A stretch of DNA of 64,000 nt from Paraburkholderia sabiae (GTDB lineage: Bacteria; Pseudomonadota; Gammaproteobacteria; Burkholderiales; Burkholderiaceae), in assembly GCF_030412785.1 (NCBI RefSeq), contig NZ_CP125296.1:1550001-1614000 (forward strand). Reading direction: 5' to 3'. Below the pieces are notes generated by a model. The model had not been told where the DNA came from and did no database searches. It saw nothing but the letters and a program-made list of their open reading frames with translations. Position numbers and translations under genes: made by a program. Numbering within the stretch: position 1 is the stretch's first letter; each line of letters begins with the position of its first letter. Below are positions 27,319 to 35,943 of this stretch, one piece after another.

Positions 27319-28428
27319 TTGAAGATCACGAAAATTTCTCTCTACCAGGTGGACCTGCCCCTCAAAGAGGGTTCCTATAGCTGGTCCACGTTTTCGTTTG
27401 CGTGGTTCGACTCGACCGTGATCGTCGTCGAAACGGACTCTGGACTCTCCGGTGTCGGCGAGATTTGCCCTCTCGGACCGTCCTACCTGCCCGCCTATGC
27501 CGAGGGCGCTCGCGCGGGCCTCGTCAAGATTGCCGAAGGTCTGATCGGCGAAGACCCCTGCCAGATCGGCCGGATCAATTTCCGCATGGACGAGCTTCTC
27601 AAAGGCCATCCGTATGTGAAGTCAGCGTTGGATATGGCCTGCTGGGATATCCTGGGCAAGGCGACCAGTCAGCCGGTCTACAACCTGCTCGGCGGGCGTC
27701 TGCAGGATGCAGTCAGACTCTTCAAGGTGGTGAGCCGGCAAGACCCCGATGCGATGGCAAAAAAAATCCGCGAGTATCAAAACCAGGGCTTCAAACAGTT
27801 TCAGATGAAGGTCGGTGCGGGCGCAGATTCGGATATCGAGCGCATTCGCAAGGTGTCTGCTGAACTGCGCCCCGGCAATGTCCTGGCGGCAGATGCGAAC
27901 ACCGGGTGGCGGCAACACGAGGCGCTACGCGTTGTCAAAGCCATTCGGGACATCGATATCTACATCGAACAGCCGTGCCCGAGCTATGAGGAGTGCCTCA
28001 CGGTCAGGAACCATACGGATCATCCAATGATCCTCGATGAATGCATGGAAGACATTCGCTTGTTGATGCGTGGCTGTCAGGATCGAGCGATGGATGTCGT
28101 CAATCTCAAGATAAGCCGTGTAGGCGGTCTGACGAAGGCCAGGCAGTTCCGGGATCTCGCGGTGACGATGGGCATTTCGCTCACCATCGAAGACTCGTGG
28201 GGAGCAGAGATTGCGACGGCCGCCCTTTGCCATCTCGCGCACTCGACGCCCTCCGGTTTTCACTTCCAGTCGTCGGCGTTCCATGAGTACCACAGTCTCA
28301 CGGTCGCTTCGGGCGGCCCGGAACTGCACGATGGCTATATGTCGGTCTCGGCTCAGCCGGGTCTCGGCGTCTCGCCCAATATGGATGTGCTCGGGGACCC
28401 CGTCGCCGTTGTCGGTCGATTAACCTGA
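27319..28428 (+). CDS. enolase-superfamily epimerase/dehydratase (proline-betaine 2-epimerase or cis-3-hydroxyproline dehydratase type)
   Basis: A 369-residue muconate-lactonising-subgroup enzyme. The residues expected for the active site are Lys164 in 'FQMKVG', metal ligands Asp192 ('AADANTGW'), Glu217 ('IEQPC') and Asp240 ('ILDECM'), and Lys264 ('VNLKISRVGG'). The opposed Lys pair near 164 and 264 is that of hydroxyproline-betaine 2-epimerases and cis-3-hydroxy-L-proline dehydratases, which are close in sequence. The surrounding demethylase remnant, hydroxyproline genes and GlxA regulator fit either role. The ATG has a GGAGG site. I cannot separate the two functions from sequence alone. Confidence 0.82.
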   Translation: MKITKISLYQVDLPLKEGSYSWSTFSFAWFDSTVIVVETDSGLSGVGEICPLGPSYLPAYAEGARAGLVKIAEGLIGEDPCQIGRINFRMDELLKGHPYVKSALDMACWDILGKATSQPVYNLLGGRLQDAVRLFKVVSRQDPDAMAKKIREYQNQGFKQFQMKVGAGADSDIERIRKVSAELRPGNVLAADANTGWRQHEALRVVKAIRDIDIYIEQPCPSYEECLTVRNHTDHPMILDECMEDIRLLMRGCQDRAMDVVNLKISRVGGLTKARQFRDLAVTMGISLTIEDSWGAEIATAALCHLAHSTPSGFHFQSSAFHEYHSLTVASGGPELHDGYMSVSAQPGLGVSPNMDVLGDPVAVVGRLT

Positions 28429-28450
28429 TACGGACCGCGCACCGTGCAAC

Positions 28451-28478
28451 GCGCCCGATGCACCTCACCATCGGGCGC
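28451..28478 (+). terminator. hairpin downstream of the enolase-superfamily gene
   Basis: GCGCCCGATG (28451-28460) pairs perfectly with CATCGGGCGC (28469-28478). There is no T-run, so termination strength is uncertain. Confidence 0.5.
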
Positions 28479-28528
28479 TCACCCTCACCGACGCTGCACA
28501 GAAGCAGCGTTTCGACTTGACGTCCGCA

Positions 28529-29078
28529 TCAAACGAGGAAGTGCCCCGATGAGCGCTGTGATAGGTGTGCTTCGACATCCGCCACCTTTGTAGTCGGATT
28601 CGCAATCGTCTCGGCATGAATCAGCTTTGTGTTCGGGCGTATGGCTGCGCGTACGGCAGCGAGATCGCTGATGTCCACAAAGGTCGCCTCGATACCGTAC
28701 CGTTGCGGAAGCAGTTCACTGAAAAGGCGCCAGACGGCCTCATACGTCACATCGCTCACAACAACATGATCGCCGCTCTTCAGGAATGTGAAGAAGACCG
28801 CATGCAGCGCCGCCACGCCGGTTCCAAAAACAACGGCCTCCTCACCGTTTTCCAGTGCCGCAAGCTTGCGCTCGAGACAAAGCTGGTTGAAGCCGAGGTT
28901 CCGCGTGTAGAAGAGCGTTTGAGAATCTGACCAGTCGAGTGCGGACGGATCATCAGGCAATCTGTACGAGTTTGCCATGACGATCGGCGTGCGAATTGCT
29001 CCCGTCGTGGCGTCAACCAGATTTCCCGCATGTACGGCCTGACTGTCGAACGAGAGGCTTTGCGGCGCTTCCTTACAT
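28529..29078 (-). pseudogene. truncated methionine gamma-lyase/cystathionine gamma-synthase-type gene
   Basis: The N-terminal 180 or so codons of a Cys/Met-metabolism PLP enzyme. 'FDSQAVHAGNLVDATTGAIR' lies upstream of any ATG and is followed by 'TPIVMANSYRLP', 'ENGEEAVVFGTGVAALHAVF' and 'PNTKLIHAETIANPTTKVAD'. Homology ends near 28,570 with a few unrelated codons before the stop, so the PLP lysine and the whole C-terminal half (over 200 residues) are missing. The gene pointed away from an Lrp-type regulator remnant on the far side of an IS30 fragment. Confidence 0.85.
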
Positions 29079-29177
29079 TCAATATGCGTTGTTCGCCTAT
29101 ACGCTGAAGAAGCGGAAATTCTAGAGACGAGTTTTCAAGTTTGAAGTGCAACACCTTGACTCGTTTGCGGTGTTGCC

Positions 29178-29576
29178 ATGGAAAAACGATACCAACAACT
29201 CCAGCCTGAAGAGAGGCTGACGATCGCCAGCCTGCGTCAGCAGGGGTCAAGCATACGTGCCATGGCCCGCATACCTCGACGCTCATCTTCAACTGTGAGC
29301 CGCGAGCTGGCTCGCAACTGTGGGCCTGAGCACTATGCATCAATGCCGGCCCAGGCACTAAGCGTCGCACGACGTGCCACTGCCCGACGCCCCGCGAAGC
29401 TCGATCCGCAAGCGGTTACATGGCGCATCGTCCTCACCTTGCTGGACTGGAAATGGTCGCCTCAGCAGATATCGGGTACGCTCAAACGTATGTACCCGAA
29501 TGATTCGTCCCAGCGGGACTCGCGCGAGACCATCTACACGGTTAAAGCCGACCTTTGGGTGACGTATTGCCGATAG
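29178..29576 (+). mobile_element. IS30-family transposase fragment
   Basis: A 132-residue open frame matches only the N-terminus of IS30-family transposases: 'YQQLQPEERLTIASLRQQGS', then the HTH 'SIRAMARIPRRSSSTVSREL', then 'WSPQQISGTLKRMYPND'. The DDE catalytic core, about 200 residues, is absent and the last residues are unrelated, so the element is a dead 5' remnant. Its left end should lie near 29,100-29,170; I could not pair it with a right inverted repeat. Confidence 0.85.
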
Positions 29577-29624
29577 AACGTATCTTAATGTGGGTTGCTA
29601 GCGTGACATTTTCCTAATAGCGGC

Positions 29625-29918
29625 ATGCACTTGCAGCCAGTCATGCACTCGGTAGCACTAGTGTCCATTAACCATACTGGAACGCTCGACTCGATGAAGC
29701 GCAGCTTTGCGCAGTATCCGGAAATCCAGCAGTGCTATTACGTCGCGGGCGAATGGGACTTCGTGCTGGTCCTGACAGTGCGCAATATGGAGGAATACAC
29801 CGCGCTTACGCGGCAACTGTTCTTCTCGAACAACAACGTCAAACGCTTCAAGACGCTGGTGAGCATGAGCAGCGTGAAGGTCGGACTCGGTGTGCCTCTC
29901 GCTCCCGGGAACACGTGA
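29625..29918 (+). pseudogene. Lrp/AsnC regulator remnant, ligand-binding domain only
   Basis: 97 codons give the Lrp/AsnC RAM domain: 'VMHSVALVSINHTGTLDSMK', 'CYYVAGEWDFVLVLTVRNME', 'VKRFKTLVSMSSVKVGL'. The N-terminal HTH that a full-length Lrp protein (about 150 residues) would have is missing, replaced by IS30 remnant sequence. Free-standing RAM proteins exist, but the adjacent broken PLP-enzyme gene and IS fragment make truncation the simpler reading. In pseudomonads an Lrp-type regulator sits divergent from methionine gamma-lyase, which fits the original layout. Confidence 0.78.
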
Positions 29919-29938
29919 TTCAGTCGCCGACGCATCGA

Positions 29939-31168
29939 TCACTCGGCGGTAACACGGCTGCGCGCCGCCGACGAACCAGCGAGCACGACGACAGCCAGCA
30001 CGAGCGGCACGAATGAAAGCCGAAGCACGGTATCCCATCCATATGCCGTCAACAGCCCGCCCGACAGGAATGAACCAAAGGCCATCGTCCCGAACACGAG
30101 GAAGTCGTTGAGGGACTGCACGCGGGCCTTTTCTTCCGGGTAATGACATTCGAGCACGAGGGCCGACGCGCCCACGAACCCGAAGTTCCAGCCTATGCCG
30201 AGCAGGATCAGCGTCAGCCAGAAATGCGCGACATCGACGCCCAGCATGCCGACGGTAGCCGACAGCGCGGTAAGCGCAAGGCCCACCATGACCACCTTTT
30301 GCGCGCCGAATCGCGTAATCAGCCGGCCGGTGAAGAAACCCGGCGCGTACATCGCGATGACATGCCACTGAATGCCGAGATTGGCCGACGCCTGCGACAG
30401 ACCGCACATCTGCATGGCCAGCGGCGCCGCCGTCATCAGGAAGTTCATCAGCAGGTACGAGACGACCGCGCAGATCACGGCGATCACGAAGCGCGGCTGG
30501 CGAGCGATGACGCCGAGCGGACGGCCACCCGCGGCCTCCGACGTCGACGGCATCGGAAGACGGACACCGAGCAGGATGAGCGCCGACAACGCAGCGACAG
30601 CCGCTTGCGCAACGAAGGTCGCGGCAAACGTGTACGGTGCCCACAGATACATCGTGCGCGTCACGAGTTGCGGCCCTATCACTCCCGCGAGCACGCCGCC
30701 CGCCATCACAAGGGACAGCGCGCGAGGACGCCGCTCCGGCGGCACGCAATCCGCCGCCGCAAAACGGAAGGACAGAACCACAGCGGCATACGCACCGCCA
30801 AAGAACGTCGCGACGCAAAACAGCCAGAAGGAAGCCAGCACCGCCGCCAGCGCCGCGAGTAAACCGGCGAGAACGCCGAGTCCCGTGCCCGTCAGGAAGG
30901 CGGCGCGGCGGCCATGACGTTGTGCGATAGCGCCGGCGGGCAGTGAGCAGGCCGCCATGCCCACGACGAAGATCGAAATCGGCAGGGTCGCCAGCGCACG
31001 ACTGGGCGCCAGCATGTTGCCGACGATTGCGCCCGTTGCGTAGACGACGGTCGAGTTCGCGCCGGCGAGCGCCTGCGCGACGGTGAGGCGCGCGATATTG
31101 CCCTTCGCGTGGGAGTAAAGCGGCGACGCTGCGGCTTCGGTTATCGGGTCTGCGTTGATGTCTGTCAT
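29939..31168 (-). CDS. MFS transporter
   Basis: A 409-residue major facilitator with 12 predicted membrane segments and the loop motif 'GAIAQRHGRRAAFLTGTG' between segments 2 and 3. The substrate cannot be read from sequence. It faces the Lrp remnant, and its start is about 110 bp from the stop of the SDR gene on the same strand, so the two may form an operon with the SDR first. Confidence 0.88.
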   Translation of the reverse strand: MTDINADPITEAAASPLYSHAKGNIARLTVAQALAGANSTVVYATGAIVGNMLAPSRALATLPISIFVVGMAACSLPAGAIAQRHGRRAAFLTGTGLGVLAGLLAALAAVLASFWLFCVATFFGGAYAAVVLSFRFAAADCVPPERRPRALSLVMAGGVLAGVIGPQLVTRTMYLWAPYTFAATFVAQAAVAALSALILLGVRLPMPSTSEAAGGRPLGVIARQPRFVIAVICAVVSYLLMNFLMTAAPLAMQMCGLSQASANLGIQWHVIAMYAPGFFTGRLITRFGAQKVVMVGLALTALSATVGMLGVDVAHFWLTLILLGIGWNFGFVGASALVLECHYPEEKARVQSLNDFLVFGTMAFGSFLSGGLLTAYGWDTVLRLSFVPLVLAVVVLAGSSAARSRVTAE

Positions 31169-31279
31169 TCGATTGTTGTTGGTGAGTGCGGCCTCGATGC
31201 ATTATCCGACAGCGCCAGGCCCGGCGAAAAGTCCGCATTCACCACGCATCGCATGCCCTCAGGATAGCGCCCCGCGCGA

Positions 31280-32059
31280 TCAGGCGTGGCGACCCGCCAT
31301 GACGCCGCCATCGACGGAAAGAACGGTGCCCGTGATCCACGATGCGTTCGGCGAAGCGAGGAACAGAATCGCCTCGGCGACGTCGGCCGGTTGGCCGTTG
31401 CGACCTAGCGGGTGGAAGTCGTTGAACGACGGCAAGGTTTCCTTGACCTGATCGTCCGTCATGAACGTGTTGTAGACGGGCGTTTCCACGACGGCGGGCG
31501 CCACGGCATTGACCCGGATGTTCGACGCCGCCAGTTCGATGGCCAGGTTGCGCGTCAACGCATGGACCCCACCGTTCGCCGCCGAGTAAGCAGCCGAAGG
31601 CGTCGCGCCGATGGCCTGCAGGGCCCAGAGCGAACCCGTCTGCACGATCGCGCCGCCGCCGCGCTGCTGCATCGCTTTCGCCGCGGCCTGCGCCATGAAG
31701 AACTTGCCCTTGAGGATCGTATCGAGAAACCAGTCGTACTCGGACTCGTTCATATCGAGGAAGGGCTTGGGGCGGAACACGCCCGCGTTGTTGACGAGAA
31801 TGTCGACGCCGCCGAACGCCTGCGTCGCCAGTTCCACCAGCGCCGCTGCCGTAGCGGGCCGCGCGATGTCGCCCGCAAGGAAACGGACTCGCGTACCGGA
31901 CGGATCGATATCCGCCGCTGCCTGCTTGAGCTTGGCCTCGTCGCGACCACCAATGACCACGCTGGCACCTGCTTTCACGAGACGGGCGGCCACTTCTTTG
32001 CCGATGCCCGAGCCGCCGCCCGTCACGATTGCGACTTTGGAAGAAAAACTATTACCCAC
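31280..32059 (-). CDS. SDR-family oxidoreductase with altered catalytic motif
   Basis: A 259-residue short-chain dehydrogenase/reductase. The cofactor motif 'TGGGSGIG' is near residue 13, 'NNAG' near 90 and 'QTGS' supplies the catalytic Ser region. The YxxxK motif reads Tyr158-Ser-Ala-Ala-Asn162: the catalytic Lys is Asn (codon AAC). Everything else around it ('AAYSAANGGVHALTRNLAIE') matches classical SDRs, so activity is likely lowered or lost. It lies divergent from a LysR regulator and upstream of an MFS gene. Confidence 0.88.
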   Translation of the reverse strand: MGNSFSSKVAIVTGGGSGIGKEVAARLVKAGASVVIGGRDEAKLKQAAADIDPSGTRVRFLAGDIARPATAAALVELATQAFGGVDILVNNAGVFRPKPFLDMNESEYDWFLDTILKGKFFMAQAAAKAMQQRGGGAIVQTGSLWALQAIGATPSAAYSAANGGVHALTRNLAIELAASNIRVNAVAPAVVETPVYNTFMTDDQVKETLPSFNDFHPLGRNGQPADVAEAILFLASPNASWITGTVLSVDGGVMAGRHA

Positions 32060-32207
32060 GATTGCTCCTCAAAAGGATGGGACACTGGAACCGAACCCAC
32101 GCATGTGTGCCCGGTTATGTGCCGAATCATGGAAGTATTCTGACTACCGCCTGCCTCACTCGCAAATCAGATATTCTGTTCGACATTGAAAGAAAATCTT
32201 TACACCG

Positions 32208-33122
32208 ATGACAGCTCCGATTTTCCTGAATGCATTGCGCGCCTTCGAAGCGAGCGCGCGTCATCAGAGCTTTTCTGCTGCGGCACTCGAATTGAACGTG
32301 ACGCCGGCGGCTGTCGGTCAACTCGTGCGCAGTCTCGAAGAATGGCTGGGTGTGCCGCTGTTCCATCGAGGCAGCGGCGGCCGCGCGCGCCTCGTCCCCA
32401 CCGACGTAGCGCTACGCGCGCTGCCCGATATCCGCGATGGCTTCGACCGGCTGAATCTCGGCTTCGCGCGGCTCAAGGAAGGTTCGGCCGTCGGCGTGCT
32501 GACGGTCACCGTCAGTCCGGCGTTTGCCGCGAAATGGCTGCTGCCGCGCATCGATCGCTTTCAGAGTGCCTGGCCCGAAACCGATGTACGCCTCGATACC
32601 AGCCTCAAGCTGATGGATTTCGCGACTCAGGGAATCGATATCGGCGTTCGTTACGGCGCTGGCAACTGGCCAGGATTAGAGGCCGAAAAGCTGATGGACG
32701 AAGAGGTTTTTCCCGTCTGCTCGCCGGCGTTTCTCGCGAAGCATCGACGCTTGCGCACTCCGGTGGATCTTGCCGGGCTTACGCTGATCGACGATCTTTC
32801 CGTCGATCGTCAGACCGGTTTCGTCACCTGGGATGCGTGGCTCGAAACGGTCAGCAAGAAAGTCATCAAGGCACGCCCCGCGTTGAAGATCAACAATTCC
32901 GCGGCCGTGTTGCAAGCGGCAATCGATGGACGCGGTATTGCGCTCGCGCGCAGCGTTCTCGCGCACGACGATCTGGCCGCGGGGCGTCTGGTCCGGCTGC
33001 TTCCAGACATCGCGCGGCCATCGGTGCTCGCCTATTACGTGGTCTATCGAAAGGAATGTGCGGCGTTGCCGAGGCTGGTCGCGTTTCGCGATTGGCTCGT
33101 CAGCGAGGCTTCCGCCCGCTGA
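32208..33122 (+). CDS. LysR-family regulator, GcvA-like
   Basis: A 304-residue LysR protein with the GcvA-type start 'FLNALRAFEASARHQSFSAA' and HTH 'ALELNVTPAAVGQLVRSLEE'. It is divergent from the SDR/MFS pair with a 148-bp gap and likely regulates them. Its stop is close to the convergent MFS gene. Confidence 0.9.
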   Translation: MTAPIFLNALRAFEASARHQSFSAAALELNVTPAAVGQLVRSLEEWLGVPLFHRGSGGRARLVPTDVALRALPDIRDGFDRLNLGFARLKEGSAVGVLTVTVSPAFAAKWLLPRIDRFQSAWPETDVRLDTSLKLMDFATQGIDIGVRYGAGNWPGLEAEKLMDEEVFPVCSPAFLAKHRRLRTPVDLAGLTLIDDLSVDRQTGFVTWDAWLETVSKKVIKARPALKINNSAAVLQAAIDGRGIALARSVLAHDDLAAGRLVRLLPDIARPSVLAYYVVYRKECAALPRLVAFRDWLVSEASAR

Positions 33123-33134
33123 CATGCGATAGCG

Positions 33135-34448
33135 CTACGCGCCCTCCCGTCCGAAGTGTGCGTCATGCGATGGAGCGCGGCCATCGGAATGCGCTGCGGG
33201 ATTGCGCGACGCCTCGTGCAAATCCGTACCGCTGGTCTCGGGCAGGAAGACGGCCGCGCAGAACGCCACGCCGTAAGCGCACAATGCGCATGCGCCCATC
33301 GCCGTACCGAGCGGCAGATTCGCCGCGAGCAAGCCCACGGTCGCCGGAACCACCGAGCCGAAACCACGTCCACCGCCAAGGCAAAAACCTTGACCGCTTG
33401 CGCGAATGTTGGTCGGGAACAGTTCGGCGAACGTCGGAAGCATGCCTGACGCCAATGCGCCCTGAAATGCACCGAGAAAAAAGCTGAGCACGACAGTCAC
33501 GCTTGCACCGATCGGAGCAAGCAGATAGATCGCCACGTTGCAGGCCTGCAGAACGAGGAAGGTCATGAACGCGGGCCGTCGGCCGAGCCGGTCCGACAAC
33601 CAGCCGTAAAGAAGCGGACCCACCAGCGAGCCGAGGATGTTGCAGGCGAGATAACCCGCGCTCGATCCAACGGAAAGATGCAGCGCCGTACGCAGATAGG
33701 TCGGCAGCCACGTGATCATCACGTATGCGCCGCCGAAGATGCCCGTCGCCATGATCACAGCCGCCAGCGTGCGGCGCAGATGAGCGCGCGCGAAAATCTC
33801 CCAGAACGGGGTCGCCGTCTCGCCGTTGCTGCGAGCCGCCTTCGCGTCGGCGTACACACCTGACTCGGGCACGAGCCGTCGAATGAAGAAGACGAGACCC
33901 GCAGGCACCACGCCCAGCGCAAAGAACACGCGCCAGCCGACCTGTTCGGGAAACATCGAAGCGATAACGGGCAGCAAGGCAACCGATATCGCGTAGCCAA
34001 GCGCATAGCCGCTCTGTACGGCAGCCGCGACCCGGCCGCGCACGGCGGGCCGGATGACCTCGCTGATCAGCACGCCACCGACTGCCGCCTCGCCGCCATA
34101 GCCCAGACCTTGCAGAAACCGGATGCCGAACAGCACGGGAAACGAGTCCGCGAATGCGGCAGCAATGGTGGATACGGCGACCCACAGGATCGTGAACTGG
34201 AGTATCCGCACACGGCCGATCTTGTCGGCGAGAATGCCGGCGCCCCAGCCGCCGATGGCCGTCCCCAGCAACGCCGCCGTAGCCAGATAACCCACCTGAG
34301 GATGCGTCAAGCCCAACGTTGCGATAAGCGCCGGAATGACGAGCGAAAAAATCGTGGCGTCCATCGAATCGAGGCCGAAGCCGGCAAAGCATGCCCAGAA
34401 CGTGCGGCGCTCGACAGACGTGAGACTAGAGTACCAACCCAGACGCAT
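33135..34448 (-). CDS. MFS transporter, sugar/aromatic-acid porter type
   Basis: A 437-residue MFS protein. Conserved parts are 'DSMDATIFSLVIPAL' in the first membrane segment, 'GILADKIGRVRIL' after the second, 'RFLQGLGYGGEAAVGGVL' in the fourth and 'GWLSDRLGRRPAF' at the mid loop. This pattern is shared by the sialic acid/aromatic-acid MHS-like porters. The substrate is unknown. The tail of about 30 residues is hydrophilic and His/Asp-rich. Confidence 0.88.
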   Translation of the reverse strand: MRLGWYSSLTSVERRTFWACFAGFGLDSMDATIFSLVIPALIATLGLTHPQVGYLATAALLGTAIGGWGAGILADKIGRVRILQFTILWVAVSTIAAAFADSFPVLFGIRFLQGLGYGGEAAVGGVLISEVIRPAVRGRVAAAVQSGYALGYAISVALLPVIASMFPEQVGWRVFFALGVVPAGLVFFIRRLVPESGVYADAKAARSNGETATPFWEIFARAHLRRTLAAVIMATGIFGGAYVMITWLPTYLRTALHLSVGSSAGYLACNILGSLVGPLLYGWLSDRLGRRPAFMTFLVLQACNVAIYLLAPIGASVTVVLSFFLGAFQGALASGMLPTFAELFPTNIRASGQGFCLGGGRGFGSVVPATVGLLAANLPLGTAMGACALCAYGVAFCAAVFLPETSGTDLHEASRNPAAHSDGRAPSHDAHFGREGA

Positions 34449-34864
34449 CCTTTTCCTCTCGATCCAGTTGAATGCAAAGTCGCGACATACGGCGGCAGCG
34501 CGCCGAACTGTCTTTCGGGACGCACGCTATCGAAGTTGCATGCGAGTCTGGAAGGTCGGGTTAACCATATGAAATGGCGCGTATAGCGGCAACGATCGAG
34601 CGCGGCCATGCGATCGGGCGCATGGAATTCATCGTCGAGGCTGGCTGTTGAAGGCTCACGGCGTGATATTTCGGACGGTGCCACATCACCCGCTCCGATG
34701 CCTTCGCCGCGACCGCGCGATAAACAGATTAGATGGCAAACGGTCAAGTTCGAAACCTGATCGCGGACTTGCGCTGCGAATCGCCCTGCCCGCTCGTAGA
34801 CTTTTTCCATGCGCGCGCTTGCGAATCATTCGGTCCGAATGTGCCTTTCCAAAGGAGTCATCCA
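34449..34864. other. gene-free stretch before alpha/beta hydrolase
   Basis: I see no gene, repeat or clear operator here apart from the AAAGGAG ribosome-binding site at 34851-34857. It must contain the promoters of the divergent MFS and hydrolase genes. Confidence 0.5.
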
Positions 34865-35842
34865 TTGTTCAAGTCCTGGATTCTCGCCCCATTGGTCGCA
34901 AGCGCCGGCGTGGCGATGACATCGCCTTCGTCGGCGGCACCCGCCGCGACTCATGCTGGCGCGACAGATCGGCCCGTCGTCTATCGCACCGTAAATGTGG
35001 ACGGATTGTCGATCTTCTATCGCGAAGCCGGTCCGCCCGATGCGCCCACGATCCTGCTGCTACACGGCTTTCCGTCGTCGTCGCGGATGTACGATCCGCT
35101 GCTGTCGCGGCTGTCGGATTCGTACCATCTGATCGCGCCGGACTATCCGGGTTTCGGCCACAGCGACGCACCTTCTGCGAAAGATTTTGCCTATACGTTC
35201 GATCATCTCGCCGAGGTCACCCGTCATTTCACGCAAGCATTGGGGCTTCGACATTACGTGCTTTACGTGCAGGATTACGGCGGACCGATCGGCATGCGTC
35301 TCGCCGTTCAGCATCCCGAGCGGCTCGACGCATTGATCATTCAGAACGCGGTATCGCATGAAGATGGTCTTGGTCCGCTTTGGGACACGCGGCGAAAATT
35401 CTGGAAAGACCGCGCACCGAACGAAGCGGCGTTGCGCGAGAACTTTCTTTCGCTAGCCTCGGCGCGCCAGCGACACGTCGGCACGAATCCGCACCCCGAG
35501 ACGATCAATCCCGACCTGTGGACCGACGAATTCGCTTTCCTGAGTCGACCGGGGCAAGCGGAGATCCAGACCGATCTCTTCTATTCCTATCAAACGAACG
35601 TCGCGAGCTATCCGAGCTGGCAGGCATGGCTCAAGAAGCATCAACCCACGACGCTCATCGTCTGGGGCAAATACGATCCGTCTTTTCAGGTCGCGGAAGT
35701 AGCGGCCTATCAGCGCGATCTGCCGAATGCCGAAGTGCACGTGCTCGATGCCGGCCACTTCGCACTCGACGAGAAACCGAACGAAATCGCGGGGATCATG
35801 CGTAACTTCCTCGGACGCGTGACACATGGCGCAACGCCATGA
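34865..35842 (+). CDS. exported alpha/beta hydrolase
   Basis: An alpha/beta-hydrolase-fold protein of about 325 residues. TTG at 34865 is chosen as the start because AAAGGAG lies 7 nt upstream and translation from it gives a signal peptide ('WILAPLVASAGVAMTSPSSA'); an ATG at 34733 would add 44 unlikely residues. The oxyanion motif is 'LLLHGFPSSS'; the nucleophile region 'YVQDYGGPIG' has Asp as in epoxide hydrolases and haloalkane dehalogenases rather than Ser; the catalytic His is in 'DAGHFALDEKP'. An epoxide-hydrolase-like enzyme acting in the periplasm is the best reading. Confidence 0.85.
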   Translation: MFKSWILAPLVASAGVAMTSPSSAAPAATHAGATDRPVVYRTVNVDGLSIFYREAGPPDAPTILLLHGFPSSSRMYDPLLSRLSDSYHLIAPDYPGFGHSDAPSAKDFAYTFDHLAEVTRHFTQALGLRHYVLYVQDYGGPIGMRLAVQHPERLDALIIQNAVSHEDGLGPLWDTRRKFWKDRAPNEAALRENFLSLASARQRHVGTNPHPETINPDLWTDEFAFLSRPGQAEIQTDLFYSYQTNVASYPSWQAWLKKHQPTTLIVWGKYDPSFQVAEVAAYQRDLPNAEVHVLDAGHFALDEKPNEIAGIMRNFLGRVTHGATP

Positions 35843-35943
35843 ACGACATCTGGCAACTGCGGCACGTTGATTGCTGCGTAGCCTGATTTCAGGCCCATTT
35901 TCGGCCGTATTCGCGACGAAGTAGTCGACGGCGCGACCCATCC

